From positions 4,359,001 to 4,423,000 of the forward strand of contig NC_091935.1 of NCBI RefSeq assembly GCF_041260155.1: 64,000 nucleotides of DNA. The letters run 5' to 3'. This stretch comes from Ptychodera flava (lineage: Eukaryota; Hemichordata; Enteropneusta; Ptychoderidae). This document shows positions 26,533-38,655 of this stretch, piece after piece; within the stretch, counting starts at the first letter, position 1, and every line of letters begins with the position of its first letter. Below the pieces are notes generated by a model. It searched no databases, was not told the origin of the DNA, and saw only the letters and a list, made by a program, of their open reading frames with translations. Position numbers and translations under genes: made by a program.

Positions 26533-27591
26533 ATGAATACAAGCGTAGCTGTGAACGGGACATCTGTCCGGTTCTCACAAGTTTGGACAACCCAAGTTTC
26601 TGTTATAGTGGAAATAATTTTGACCACCACGACACTTGTCGGTAATTTGCTCTTCATCGGAGCAGTTATCCTCAAGAAGAAACTGCGTACCGCAGCGAAC
26701 ATGTTTCTGGTCAACCTGAGCCTGACTGATATTTTGGCAGCCGTTTTGGTTTCTTCGTTCGCTATTGACGCATACCTGCATCGGGGATGGCGTCTCGGTT
26801 TGGATATCTGTATAGCACACACCATCATCCAAAATTCGTGTCTAGGAGTCTCACTGTACCTAACAGCGTTCACGTCGATCAACCGTTACATCTACGTTGT
26901 TCACAAGAAAATCTACCATCGAGTCACGAACAAAATATCGGTCACACTGGCAATAGTGGCAGCCTGGGTGTTGCCATCTGTCACCTACGCTTATATACTG
27001 TCAAAACATGCTGGTTACTCTCCCGTCGTATTTCGTTGTCGCGGATATGCTGAGTATCTTAAGGTAGTTATGAGCTTTTACGTTCCAAGTGTGGTAACTG
27101 TCATCTTCTATATCCTGATTTTCGCATACGTTCGAAAAAGTCGACTACGCATCCAGGCCCATGCTGCCAACCAGACTGGAACAAACCAGGGACCGAACGC
27201 CCATGAAGTGAGATTGTTAAAGGTTCTGTTGGTCGTGTTCTTTCTGGTAGCCCTTGGGTATCTGCCGAACGTTATTTTGACCACCACGTATGCTGCATTA
27301 AGAGCACCAACGCCAGTCGATGCCTTTATCTTAGTTTATCCCTGTCAACACATCGCCGGCGCTGTCAATCCCATCCTGTATGGCGGCTGCAACAAGAATT
27401 TCAGAGACGCGTACAGAGAGTTTCTGACAGGAAAGTTGTTCTTCGGAAATACAACCAGCGTAACTCAAAACACAACACCAAATGCTGGTGACCCAAGACA
27501 GATACCACTCCCGAATCGTGGCGGTACGGGTGATAGAGGCAATCAACAAATTATTTCGTCCTCGCTAGCAGACGTTACTTCACGACAGTAA
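26533..27591 (+). CDS. Rhodopsin-class GPCR, melatonin-receptor-like (gene 2)
   Basis: A single-exon ORF of 352 codons. I start at ATG 26533; the frame is open 12 codons further but without another ATG, and this start gives an N terminus with two sequons (NTS, NGT). Landmarks: GN (37-38), NLSLTD (Asp66), Cys93 and Cys169, NRY (117-119), Trp145, Pro185, GYLP (242-245) where most class A receptors have CWxP, and NPILY (279-283). Segments KKLRT.ANM, NRYI..VH...YHR..NK, RIQAH, HIAG..NPILYG..NK and FLTG...FG are shared with gene 1, so the two are paralogues from a local duplication, 19 kb apart on one strand. The tail is longer than in gene 1 and lacks the Cys pair. The ligand is not predictable. 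Confidence 0.9.
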   Translation: MNTSVAVNGTSVRFSQVWTTQVSVIVEIILTTTTLVGNLLFIGAVILKKKLRTAANMFLVNLSLTDILAAVLVSSFAIDAYLHRGWRLGLDICIAHTIIQNSCLGVSLYLTAFTSINRYIYVVHKKIYHRVTNKISVTLAIVAAWVLPSVTYAYILSKHAGYSPVVFRCRGYAEYLKVVMSFYVPSVVTVIFYILIFAYVRKSRLRIQAHAANQTGTNQGPNAHEVRLLKVLLVVFFLVALGYLPNVILTTTYAALRAPTPVDAFILVYPCQHIAGAVNPILYGGCNKNFRDAYREFLTGKLFFGNTTSVTQNTTPNAGDPRQIPLPNRGGTGDRGNQQIISSSLADVTSRQ

Positions 27592-27788
27592 ACAGCATCA
27601 ACGATATCACGAAAAATAGTTTCGTAACAAGTTATATGAAACCCGGACAATATGTAAATTATGAGGAAGTCGATCCTCAGCCATTAGCACATACGTGCTC
27701 GTTTATATGAAAAAAGATAGGCCCTGTCAAATTTTACACAAATGGGCGGAGGTATAAGATGAGATATCGGGTAAAGATATCAAATGGG

Positions 27789-27794
27789 AATAAA
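27789..27794 (+). promoter_or_regulatory. Candidate polyadenylation signal of GPCR gene 2
   Basis: AATAAA about 200 nt after the stop codon. Confidence 0.4.
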
Positions 27795-30458
27795 GCCATT
27801 CCACATTTTCATGTTGAGCGCCCCTTTCAAAGCTACATCAGTCCATCCCCAAATTTCATTCGACAGTTTTCATCTCACAGGATTCATGTTTAAGTTCATC
27901 AGCAAGGAGTAAATTTGTCCCTTTTCATCAGCATAGAAGTTGCATCCTCAACTATGATGCGACGTCCTTCTAGATTATAATTGATTCTTGATTCTTGTCT
28001 TGACTTTTGCTTCACAAATATGTAGATAAAGAGATGAACATTTTGAGTTCTGATCATCAATATGGATAATTCTAAACCCTGAGAGATTAATAGATTATCT
28101 TGCAGGGGTAGGACATACCGCTTTGTAAGTTTAAATCTTCAAAACATGTTTGTAATGTTGGTGAGAAATGTGATTTAATCCAACAGCATTATGATAAGAA
28201 TTTCAACTGCATGTTCTCACTAAGACGTTTCATTGCATTACTCCAAGATTAGACCTAGACTTGTACTTAATTGACAAAGAAAAAAATAACATTACCTGGA
28301 TATTTTTAAACAATAAGGTAGTAGCAACGACTACTCACTGTGCACAGTTAGAACAAGTGTCGAAGTTACCGAGATAAATGTCTTGAGTCTTGGGATGTAG
28401 CCGAATGGGTTTAATAGCTTACTTCTTTGCTAGGTGTGTAGGTACGGAGGATTCTGACTTCGATTCCGATTGGTTTGACTTGAGCATCTCTTCGATGTAA
28501 TATCCATACTCATTGCTTTTACCGTTATACCACGGGAAAAGTTCATAGCTTGTGTTTGTACATAATTTTTATCATCGAGCTCCTCCACACGAGGCCTTGC
28601 TTTCTGAAGCGTCACTCGTTAGCAGGAAACAAAATCGCCTACGGTGCGAACGAAGGCAATTTAGATGACGCGGTCTCTCTGTTTAATCGGCTTAAAACGG
28701 CAGTAGCCAGGAGCAAGTATTTTCGTACGACTAAAATAGCCAAAAATGAAAATGTGTGTTTCTCATCCTCGCGTATATTAATCTAGAACAAATGTGCTAA
28801 CTGTTTCTTCGTATTCACGCAGAAAAGAGCGGAAAAAAATAAAGAGTCGACACTTTGCCTGTAAGCTTATCGTGGTAGAAAATGAAAATTTCTGCTGGGT
28901 TAGACATACGGATATTTCATCATCAGCACTTCGTTTTGCATCATTCTGTTTCATACAAGTAACAGCAAGGGCTAAGCGAAATTCAGTCTACTTTGTGTCA
29001 ATAGTCAATTTACCCTCTGTCAAGTGAACCGCAATCGCGAAAGAGGAGTTCTGTACATTGACGATCGATTCAGCCTGCCAAACGGATACGGACAGTGTTT
29101 TGTGTATCGAAAGAGACGTGGTGTAATCTATTGAGTGGAAGGGTTCCAGACTGTACCCTGAACAGCGATGTCAATCAATTGGTTCACAAAGAACAGTCTT
29201 CAGCCTGCATTGGATTTACTTAATGCACAACTTTTTAATGGCGTGAAAGAGTATGGTCGAAGTTTAGTTTGACAACAAAGGTGGCTTTTTTTCCGGAATT
29301 ATGATATCATGGCGAGATGGCTTTAAGATCAAACAAATAATTGCTTATTATATCGTGTACGAACATTTCAGACTCGCTTGACACTCGTTCAGATATAAAA
29401 AAACCGACAAACATTAATTAGTGTGATCGAGTTTCAGGACTGTACCAAAAATGAACCATACTGCCGCACATCTGAATTTTCGCTTCAATCGGAGCTTGTA
29501 TACCCAATGAAACCAAGTCACCGGACTAATGTATGGCGTTTGATATTCTTCAATGTGTGAATGAATTAATAAGAGAACTTTTTATTATAATTCTAGCAAG
29601 GTGCGTTATGGTCACTGCATAAGCAACTATTTTACTTTAATATTATCGAGATTATTGGCAGTAAGCACTGAAACACATCTGAGGAAAAAATTCTCGATAG
29701 ACTGAAAATAATATACTATCTTACATTTTGGGAACAGTCTTATAGCTGTGGTATTGAACAAATCCGGACAATATTCTTTCTCTTCACGTTCGGTTGTTAA
29801 TGTTCGGCTTCACTTATGAAGAGAGACCTCGTCTTGAAGTTTGTAAAGTATTTCATTGTTTTCAATTTACACCATTACTACAACAATAGCATTGTCTTTT
29901 GTCTGAGAAAAAAATGACTGTGATACGAACTACATGTAGCCTGGTGTTTTCATTAACTAAGATGAGCAACACAGACTCCAGGATCTGTAGATCTACTCTG
30001 ACGTAATTTGAATGAAGACCACAGATGCCGGGCGCGCTGTCATGTTTTTGATCTTCGTACCTTTTAGGCACAGTATGTCAGAATATCGTAATTCTTTTGC
30101 TGTAATTAAGCTCACCGGTAAAATTATTCCTGACATGCATCCGGAGCATTCGACCCAACTGAAAGAAGTCTTTAAATGTCACTATATGTAACTGAAGACG
30201 TCAATTTCAATGTTGCCTTTGATTTAGTGTTGGGATTTCATATTATAATCTTGAAGAAACCCTTTCAGTTCGTGACATTTTTTACCCTTTTCATGACTTT
30301 CAGTCTTCGTCATGCACGCTACACGTTTTTTCCTCAAAATTGAATCGTGACTTCTTGATTCCACAGATTGTGATATCATGGGAGCTTTATTTTACCCGAT
30401 GGGTAGGAAGTTATAGTATTTTAGGGCGGCAAAACCACTAAGTCTTAATAAAACTGAT
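27795..30458. other. No gene seen
   Basis: AT-rich sequence with short ORFs lacking motifs; no repeat recognised. Confidence 0.4.
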
Positions 30459-30566
30459 ATGGCATTGCATCGCCTGAAGACTGCAGTTTACTACATATGC
30501 AAAAATTGCATACCGTATAAATTTTTGCATATGTAGTATTGCAGTCTTCGAACTATGCAATGCCAT
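30459..30566. repeat. Near-perfect hairpin (foldback MITE)
   Basis: Outer arms ATGGCATTGCAT and ATGCAATGCCAT, inner arms GAAGACTGCAGTTTACTACA and its near complement, then TATGCAAAAATT, around a short loop GCATACCGTATA. The stem is ~45 bp in total. Confidence 0.85.
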
Positions 30567-31004
30567 GTGACGACTTTACAAAGAAATCAAATCATGTACT
30601 GAGCCAGCTAATAAATTAATTAAACTGAACAGAGTAAATATGATATATCCACTCTATTTATGAGCCTCTCAAACAAACGAGAAACGAGAAAATTACTCCA
30701 ATATTCACTCTAAAGAAATTGTATCGCTTTATAGAACTGCGTGTACATCTTCGTGGGAGAAGAACTCGAGACGAAAGTAACTTGATGTGATATCTTATTA
30801 TTGGATGTTTCAGAAACAAACAATGTCTCTTGTGATAAAGATAATGGCGAGTTGTCATCCAGACTAGAGCCTATCACTAACGTCAGCTCAGTAAGACAGT
30901 GAACAAACCATCGAGCCACTCGTTCACCTATAAGAAAGTATGAGTCTATGTCAGTCCACTGTCGCACGACTTCAGGTTGTACGTGCGTCGAAATTAACAG
31001 ATCT
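30567..31004. other. No gene seen
   Basis: A 100-codon minus-strand ORF (30710-31012) has no recognisable motif and partly overlaps MITE sequence. Confidence 0.4.
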
Positions 31005-31507
31005 TTGCTCAAAGTTTCCTTAAGTAAATTTCAACCATATCTCAAGAAGAAAAATCAGAGATCACCTTGCAAATTTATAAAATCCTTCACTCAGTTTATA
31101 GTGTACCAATGTCCTTGCACAGATTAATTTTAACGTTCCTGCTTTTACATTGCGTCGTGCTGTTCTTTTTAGACCAGTGTCAGCACGTACGAATATCTTG
31201 AAACACTCATTTTTATCACGATCTCAGACATATTTTAATTCTATCAGTAACAAGCAAAATTTAGATATTTTTAATAACTTCAGTAATTTTCGTCATGGAT
31301 TATGTAAGATCCTTTTTTCTGAATAATTACTTTTATCTGGATGTATTTCTGTGTTTCTTTCACTGTGTTGCCGTTTTTTATGTGAATTCTCCTCTTTGTT
31401 TGTTTTCGTTGTAACTGTTATATATTTATTGTTTTTGTATTATGTTTTTGTTTTCAAACGAACCTGTTATTGGGCCAAGCTGTTGGTTCAATATTAAATA
31501 AATAAAA

Positions 31508-31564
<57 letters not shown>

Positions 31565-31798
31565 AATAAATTACCCAATATTTAACAATATTTGAAATTC
31601 AACTGGCCACCATCCATGCATCATCTCTATGGGGGAAAGTAAACTTCCCGATTTTCACAAAACTAAGCCAGTGAAAAATGTTTTTACTCCATGAGCTCCA
31701 AAATGTGTCCCCACAAATGGTAGGCCAAAATAATACTGTAATAGTTTGAGAGTCCCAATATTTGTTCCCGAGGCGCAGTCTACCTTAAATCTCATCGC
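31005..31798 (-). repeat. MITE family A, copy 6, split by a LINE tail
   Basis: On the minus strand the left end AAGGTAGACTGCGCCTCGGG (31797 down) with CCATTTGTGGGG and GATGGTGGCC blocks runs to about 31569. After the LINE fragment the right part (TTTGCAAGGTGATC, GGAAACTTTGAGCAAAG) continues at 31083-31005. TTAA lies at 31795-31798. Confidence 0.6.
31085..31568 (+). mobile_element. LINE 3'-terminal fragment with (AAAT)n tail
   Basis: The plus strand encodes the C-terminal end of an ORF2 (VLAQINFNVPAFTLRRAV, then FRPVSARTNILKHSF and SRSQTYFNSIS), stopping at TGA... near 31325. A T-rich 3' UTR follows and then a long (AAAT)n tract at about 31497-31565. This resembles CR1/L2-like 3' ends in aquatic invertebrates. 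It interrupts MITE copy 6. Confidence 0.7.
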
Positions 31799-34700
31799 AC
31801 TGTTCTCATTGGGTTTTCTGCAATGTCTTCTGCAAACTTAAACGCCTCTGAGAGGTGCAACAGGAACCAACAAGATGAGTACGAAGTGTTAAACTATGAG
31901 TGCCGGTTTCCGAGAAGATCACAGAAAGTACGTACTGATGATCGTTTTCTCTTGGATCAGATGTCTATTTCCTTTCAGTGGGGAAGATTCTATTGATGTG
32001 TCAGCGTCTTTGATGTACATGTAAGGTTGAATAAATCTGGAGTGATTCTAGTGACGCTTACGGTGATAAAGTCGTGGTGAACTGAAGAAAATCGAAGGGT
32101 ACGGAAAATGGCGTATGTCACGTTCAAGTCTCCAATCTATTGAAAATCTAGTTGCGCGTCACAGGTGAGCACGATCTAACATGTATCTCACCAGGCAATG
32201 AAATCATACAAGTAGCGTCAACAGCACGTCCCAGATAATACCTCATAGACGAAACATGCTAATAATTTATGATGAAGATAACGCCAGCGGGATTAAACAA
32301 ATCGTGACGATGCGCCCCGTTCAATCCGCTTCTCTGGTTTGTCCATGGAGACGTCTTCTTATCAGATATACATGATGCACAACATTCATGATACTTGTGT
32401 GTACACTCAGATGAAATAAAGCCTGCAGCTAGCATTATATCGAGATATGAGAGCTACGTTTCACGAGTCACCATTTCCAAACGACATTAAAACCCCAGTA
32501 GCGCCGTTTTTTCAGCACTATTTCCATTCGTATGATATCAAATGAATGTTTCGTTCTCCGTATGCCTCTAAAGTACACCTTTTTAACTCTTTAAATTGTG
32601 TCAATGAATACATTTCCCCTATTTACCAACCTGTCTGCTGCGGAACATATTATGTAAATTTAAATTGTACTTGTTTCTCGGACAGCTCCCTCATTACTGC
32701 AAGCTTGAACTGAGCGAGTGAAAAATACTACGTGTTAAACAAAATTTGTAAAATTCCTTTTTATAAATGAACAGTTTTCTGTGGAATCACAAAAATGACT
32801 GCAAAAGTGAAGATTATAGTTTTGTATAGATGAGTTACTTGACTGTCATGCGGAATGCTTTGGTTACCCACTAAGGGATAGCCCGTACAAAAAGAAAGAC
32901 CTGATTTTGAGTTTTTAACCTGAGCATATACCCTCGAGAAAAACGAGGGTCTACGACCTGAGCAATACTTACGTAACTTAAGCTTCAGATTCGAAAGGTT
33001 GGTGAGAAATCAGTTTTATCTCGCGATGTGTTATTCAATGTCGGTGGAAACTTTGTGGAAAAAAGTTAGTTCACTGTCATGCGGAGAACTTGTTTAACCA
33101 TAATCTGCAAGAAAATTTGTACCTGATTTTGAGATTAACATGTGAAAGATACGTGATTAAAACAGTTTCGTACTCCTAGGGATGCGTAAAGTGAGGCGAG
33201 GAGTCAAGGTCAGAAAATGCTGTCCTAAACAAGGAAGCAGAGGCGACTACTCGGCCGTGTGAGGGCGTTTTGGGGCACCACAAAGATAAAAAAAAGTCCG
33301 CCGAAGCGGACAAAAAGCGCCACAATCGCCGAATTTCCCTTTTTTTCTCACGAAATTCAAATAAATACTCTTTCTTTGTAGATTTAGCTTATATTCAAGC
33401 AAATAATTGACCTTTGTCCGACATGCAGCCACCTAGAAGGTCAACATTTGGATGAAAAGCATCAAGAAGAAGGTGAGCTTTAATGCAGTCAAATAACTGA
33501 GGGGTTTACATTCTTCGTAGAAGACATTTAGCTACGAAACAATTGGGCATCTCGAAATTCAAATAAATAAAATTGCTTTGAAGATTTAGCTTACGCGAAA
33601 AGATGATAAAATAGTTGTCAGGTGTTCTTAAGCGATACGTACCATGCCAAGTACGGATGACCAGAGAACTACATTGAAGCTGCGATTATCGAATCGATTA
33701 TCAAATGTCAATTCTGCTTCGCTGGAAGGCAACGTAACAAGTGATGAGATTTATCCCATTAGGTCATATCAATAATGATTACACGAAGGATATTTGCATC
33801 CAAACTAACTAGACGGGGACACTCAGAAGGAATACTGATGAGCTCTTTTCAAAAAAATGTCGTGGTAGACATGGAGATATCGTGGTCCAATATGCCACTT
33901 CTGTCATCAAATGATACATTACAGCCAACTTTGACTCGATATATCGATTCGTGAGCTACGGTTTCGCTTACAAAATTCTACAATTTTGTACAAGTCCCGG
34001 TGGGTATGGAGTGCCAGCAAGGGTGAGGTTATACCTTCCGGGTATCAGGTACTGCTATTTACATTTACCTGTTGGAATGGTCCTATATCATATGGTAAAT
34101 GATCATACCCACGGATGTGATATTATTTTACCTTGAAAGGAAATTATTAGTGGGTCAGTTTTGATATCATCACATAAACCTTATTATTATTATCATCCAT
34201 TGATACTTTTGATTGATGCCAAGGCATAAAATGCCAATTGTGATATGTTAAATAAGCGATGTATATGTCCAATACTCTCTGTGTCTGTTTCTTGAAATGG
34301 CTAGGATTTTCAATCACTGTCTCTGTCATGTACCGCACCCCTATCGTAATAGGTACGAGAGAAATTTACCCAAATTTGTAAAATGTTTCCATTTGATCGA
34401 AGAAACGGTAAATGATTTGTGACTAGTGTAGTTTTCAGTCAACCTTGAACAAAATGGAGCACCGATTTTTGCGCTCTTTCCATTGTGTATCTGTCCTGTA
34501 AGCTAAGACATAACAAAATGGCCGATAAATTTACCGCTGACAGACTACTGGCATTATAAAAATAAAAATTCAGTCAGATATCTCGGAAGGCCATACCCGC
34601 TTTTTTATATGCTGATCTTAATATATTCAGGCAGATGAAAATTAAATAATTCATATAAGCTAAAGAGTCATCCTCTTCACCTGTTTAGGCGTTAAAACCG

Positions 34701-35039
34701 CAGCCAATTATAAAACTGCTGCCAAGATACACGTTCCACACCTTATTCAACAAAATGCTCTTCTTTACCTGCTCTAGCATGCTTCTAAGCTGAACTCTGT
34801 AAAAAGGTAGCAGCAGCCAAAATTACATGACTGTCAAATTTGAAGAATTCCCTAATTGAATAAATATGAAATTTCAAGGATAATATTAATTCCATGCAGC
34901 TTGTCAGCATTACCACTAAGGAGACTTAGAATTCTTTAGAATAACGCATACTAGTGGGCGTTGTGTCGACTATATTATCTTACAGAATATCGACACGATT
35001 ATTGCCAATGTAAAATGTTTCCAATATTTTAACACATAT
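31799..35039. other. No gene seen; weak internal duplication
   Basis: No domain-bearing ORF. Segments around 32830-32935 and 33063-33160 are related (ACTGTCATGCGGA, then ACCTGATTTTGAG), as are 33354 and 33552 (AAATTCAAATAAATA, GATTTAGCTTA), suggesting an old ~200-bp tandem duplication. Confidence 0.4.
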
Positions 35040-35059
35040 AATATTCCACGGAGGAAACT

Positions 35060-35944
35060 TCTACCCCCTCTGATAACGCGGCAGGCCCATGATAGCTTCC
35101 CTGCAAGGGACTCAAGCTGGCGGCGAGTAGCGCGTTTTTTTTTTTGCCAACAAAAGTAAGCAGTAGCTGGCGCAACTCATTAAGCTTAGGCAGCGGCAAT
35201 TGAAGAGTTAGCTCAACAGTATTGATTTCGATCCCCCAAAAAGGTCAATTTTTGGGTGGGACCCACCACCTTATTCCAAGCAATGCTGAAGCCAAGATTG
35301 CGAAGCAGCTGAAGAAGAGTGTTTAGGGCGGCAAGACAAGACTGATAATCATCTGCAACGATTAGAAAATCGTCCAAATGCACAACAATTGCATTATAAC
35401 CCTTGCGTGCCATAATACGGCGAACAGGCTGTTTTAGTCGGTGAAAAATTCCTGGGGCTTTAGTTGCTCCAAAAGGCAGGCAAGTATCGAAAAAATAAGT
35501 AGGCTGATTTTGGCCAGAAAACGTCCATTCAAGCCCTGTCGCTTGATAATTAGAGTGGTGTATTTTGACTGACCTATACGCTGATTTAAGGTCAACCTTG
35601 GCGAGGTAACTACCCAGCGAAATGAGCTTTGTTGCATTGTCAATAGTCTGATATGTAAAATGCTCATGAGTGGCATAATCATTAACGGCACTACCCTCAG
35701 GTTGGCTACAGTCATGAATTAAACGAACTTCACTAGAATCAGGTTTTGGGATAGCGCCAAGGGCACTAACAATAGTTGGCTTATTCTCTGTGATAACATA
35801 ATGACCTTCAGCAATTTCAGCCAAAATCTGTTTTTCAACTTGGGCTCTAGAGTGGACAGTGGCCGATTTATAATTTTTCATATGAGCTGGGCGATAACTA
35901 GTACCCTTGTTAGTAATATTAAAACCCTCTTTGACGCCTGCCAA
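35060..35944 (-). pseudogene. DIRS-like reverse transcriptase remnant
   Basis: VSALGAIPKPDSSEVRLIHD, KVDLKSAYRSVKI (catalytic Asp), CLPFGATKAPGIFHRL, HLDDFLIVAD (catalytic Asp pair) and LGFSIAWNKVVGPTQKLTFLG follow in order. At 35230 one frameshift occurs, and another occurs in an 11-A run near 35140, after which the frame reads RATRRQLESLAGKLSW. The RNase H and recombinase parts are missing. Confidence 0.8.
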
Positions 35945-36089
35945 GAGGAAATCTTTGTCACAATCATTTTGAAGTTCAGTGGCCCAGATATGATAATTTA
36001 AACCCGACGAGTAAGGATTGAAAAAGGGAGTTGTATTTGTAAAATATGGTTCTGGCTGCCTTAGTTTTTTGAATACTCAAACTTTGGGT

Positions 36090-37114
36090 AGGGCTTACAA
36101 CAATTGTTTTCCATGCAGACGTGCGCATAAGTACACCTTGTTCCCCATTTACAGTCGCCCTTGTTAAACCCGATACAAATGGGCCGGCCAAAGTTGTTGT
36201 CAATTGGCGCTGGTGGCCTATTTGATGGTTTCGTATGAAATTGACTAGTAGACTTAAATGGTTGCTGCTGACCGAGTGATTTTTCACGGAGAGCAATAGT
36301 GTAAGATGAGAAATGTCACTGCCCCACGCAAAATTGTGAATTGCCTGAAGTTGCCTGTATTGCTGATCATACAAGACTACTGACACCCATGTATACCTGT
36401 CTGAAAGTTGAGAAATTTTATCCATATAAGACAAGTAATTAAGCAGAGAATTTCCATCCAGAGAATCCTGACATATTAACTCGTACATGATACGTGCATA
36501 GCACCAATCCACTATGTGGGGGTTACATTTTCAATGCGAGGTTTTCTTGATGCTGATTCTAAAATTAACTCCCCGTTCTCACTGGTACTAATAATCTGCT
36601 TTTCTCTAACATAAGAATTAATGGTTTTCGGTAAAAAATCTACAATGTCCAAGTATTTCTCACCTTTACTATTATTACGAGTTTGTATATATACTAATGG
36701 TTCTAGGTCTGCCCTTGGTTGAACTCGAGACGAGAGGTTCGAAGAATTTTGATTGGGAAGTCCGTTGACTTGTTTGTTCAGTAACTGGTGAAGTGGCGTT
36801 GGTTCAGTTTTCCCTGGAACACTTGGGTCCATCGATGCCATGAGCTGTTGGACAAAGTCTATATCTGGTAGCGATGCCGTAGGCTTTGGGTTGGTATGAG
36901 GCGCTGAGACGAAGTTTATGTTATTATCACCGGTGGGAGTGTTTTGTTTTGTTGTAGTCGAAATTCCGCATGCGTCAAGCTGAAGATTTGCTATTGCTGC
37001 CTGTAGAAGACGGCGTTGGGCCAGAGGTTCAACCTTCATTTGGGCAATGTCGCTGTCTTGTATAAGTTTTACTGCTGGTAAGCAAGTAAAACCAGAATTC
37101 GCAAGTAAAGTCAA
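36090..37114 (-). pseudogene. DIRS-like gag remnant with CCCH zinc finger
   Basis: Frame 1 (37114-36512) encodes a Pro/Asn/Ser-rich region then LEPLVYIQTRN and KYLDIVDFLPK, a segment often seen in DIRS ORF1 products. At 36512 the frame breaks and continues as WCYARIMYEL...DRYTWVSVVLYD in another frame to about 36230. A third frame at about 36175-36090 encodes a C-x7-C-x5-C-x3-H zinc finger followed by Cys-rich sequence. Together these make a single gag split by frameshifts. Confidence 0.65.
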
Positions 37115-37565
37115 AGTAGAAGATGATACATAATTCTTCGTTGCCCATTGTTGCAGCTCTGCGTCAACAATACACGTCTGTCATCATTTGGTCCACTATT
37201 TGAAATTGGCGCAGCTGGAGTTGTAAGATATACGCTGAAGGAGTCCCTGAATTTTTTGGCGTGTTCATGGCTTTCCACGTAGAAAAGGTGCTGGTTTAAA
37301 CAGAGTCAAAACTGCCAATGTCCGAGGTATGACTCACCCTTAACGACAGGTTTCCGTGCACTCTGTACTGTTGGCAAAACAGGAACGGTACGCAGTAATA
37401 CACAATATTCGGCTGGATAGTGGTCTGATAGCGGAGCTTTCCTCGGGCATACAGGCATTTTCTCCTTTGAGCAAAAACAGGCTGTTTGCACACTGGCCAG
37501 CAGCAGCACACTAAAATATTTTGTAAAAATTTCCGACAAGAAACTTCTGCGTGACAAAACAGCAT

Positions 37566-38370
37566 ATCACATCTGTGGCATACCCATGATCTCTGACATT
37601 GAATCTAGCTGCCCTGCATTTAAAATCAGTTAAAAGAATTTAACTTTACTAACAAAAACAAACAAACTGCGTTTCCGATAACATGCCTCCAAATATTAGG
37701 GTGGGTCGGAGGACTTTTTATTTTTACTTTTGTCGGCTGAGACCAATAAAATACGGTAAAATTATGAAAATTTAGTCGAAACATTTTTAAAATGTTAAAA
37801 CAATGTCAAGGGTCGGCGGGTTTTTCTGTGGTAGGTCGGTTTGCCGGAAAGACACATACTTGTTCATTTGGTCTCATTTGTCACGGGATCAATCTTTCGA
37901 AACTCAATTTTCTTCTAAGATGTCGAATTTGTCCCTAACAAAAAGGTTATTGACTCTTAATTGATTTTTGATTCCAGGTCAACCAATTTTGTGGCTTTTC
38001 TTTTGTGGATGGTCAAGAAGATAACACCTTTTCAATATTGCCAATTTTTTTTTCGTTCACAAACTTTATTTTTCCCACAAAAAGATATACGTGTCTGAAA
38101 ACTACAACAAAGTGATCAAAAATTCACATGACTTTAGGCAAAGTATCAATTTTCTGAGGAGCTCTTCGATACAACTCCTTTCCAATGACAATTACGGAGG
38201 GAAATGTCTCTTCAATATTACAGACATGGTATTTATGTGAAGAACATTTTACTATGATAATAACAAGATTTACAACTTTTTCAAATTTCTTTGATTTGAA
38301 ATAATATCCTCTGATCGCATCTACAAAATTTGCTTCAACTGGTATTTGTAACATATTATGACTGAACCCA
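37566..38370. other. No gene seen
   Basis: ORFs here overlap the hairpin downstream and have no motif. Confidence 0.4.
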
Positions 38371-38538
38371 CTGACTTCGGAGGTCGCTCTGTGAAGTTCC
38401 GAAGGTATTTCACGAGGAATACGGTGTATTCTGCCGCTAGTACTTTTCCGCGCTTCGCCCAGAAAAGTACTGGCGGCAGAATACACCGTATTCCTCGGGA
38501 AATACCTTCAGAACGCCACAGAGCGACCTCCGAGGTCA
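38371..38538. repeat. Near-perfect 168-bp hairpin
   Basis: Two ~77-nt arms (TGACTTCGGAGGTCGCTCTG... and its inverse ending CAGAGCGACCTCCGAGGTCA) differ at only a few positions and enclose a ~14-nt loop CGCGCTTCGCCCAG. ORFs crossing it on both strands are by-products. MITE or foldback origin is likely. Confidence 0.9.
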
Positions 38539-38655
38539 TTGGTTCTGTTATTATTGCATATGTTCCCCAATTTTGTCGATGGCCGTTGGAAAAAAAAGCT
38601 AATCGCAACACGGCCAGCTTGCATATAGATTCTATATAGTGCGAATTGATATTCT

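Larger units (their letters stand above)
35040..37114 (-). mobile_element. Decayed DIRS-like retrotransposon (gag and RT remnants)
   Basis: Read from 37114 downward: a gag-like part, a CCCH zinc finger, then a reverse transcriptase with DIRS-type features (LPFG.TKAPG.F, HLDDF instead of YxDD) and the post-RT segment LAGKLSWACRVIRGGR, typical of DIRS/Ngaro-like elements. At least four frame breaks show that it is dead. No tyrosine recombinase, RNase H end or terminal repeats were found. A short ORF pair at 37296-37565 may be more gag. Confidence 0.75.

Noticed and set aside
30710..31012. 100-codon minus-strand ORF
   Set aside because: No recognisable domain, no splice context; overlaps a MITE fragment at its start.
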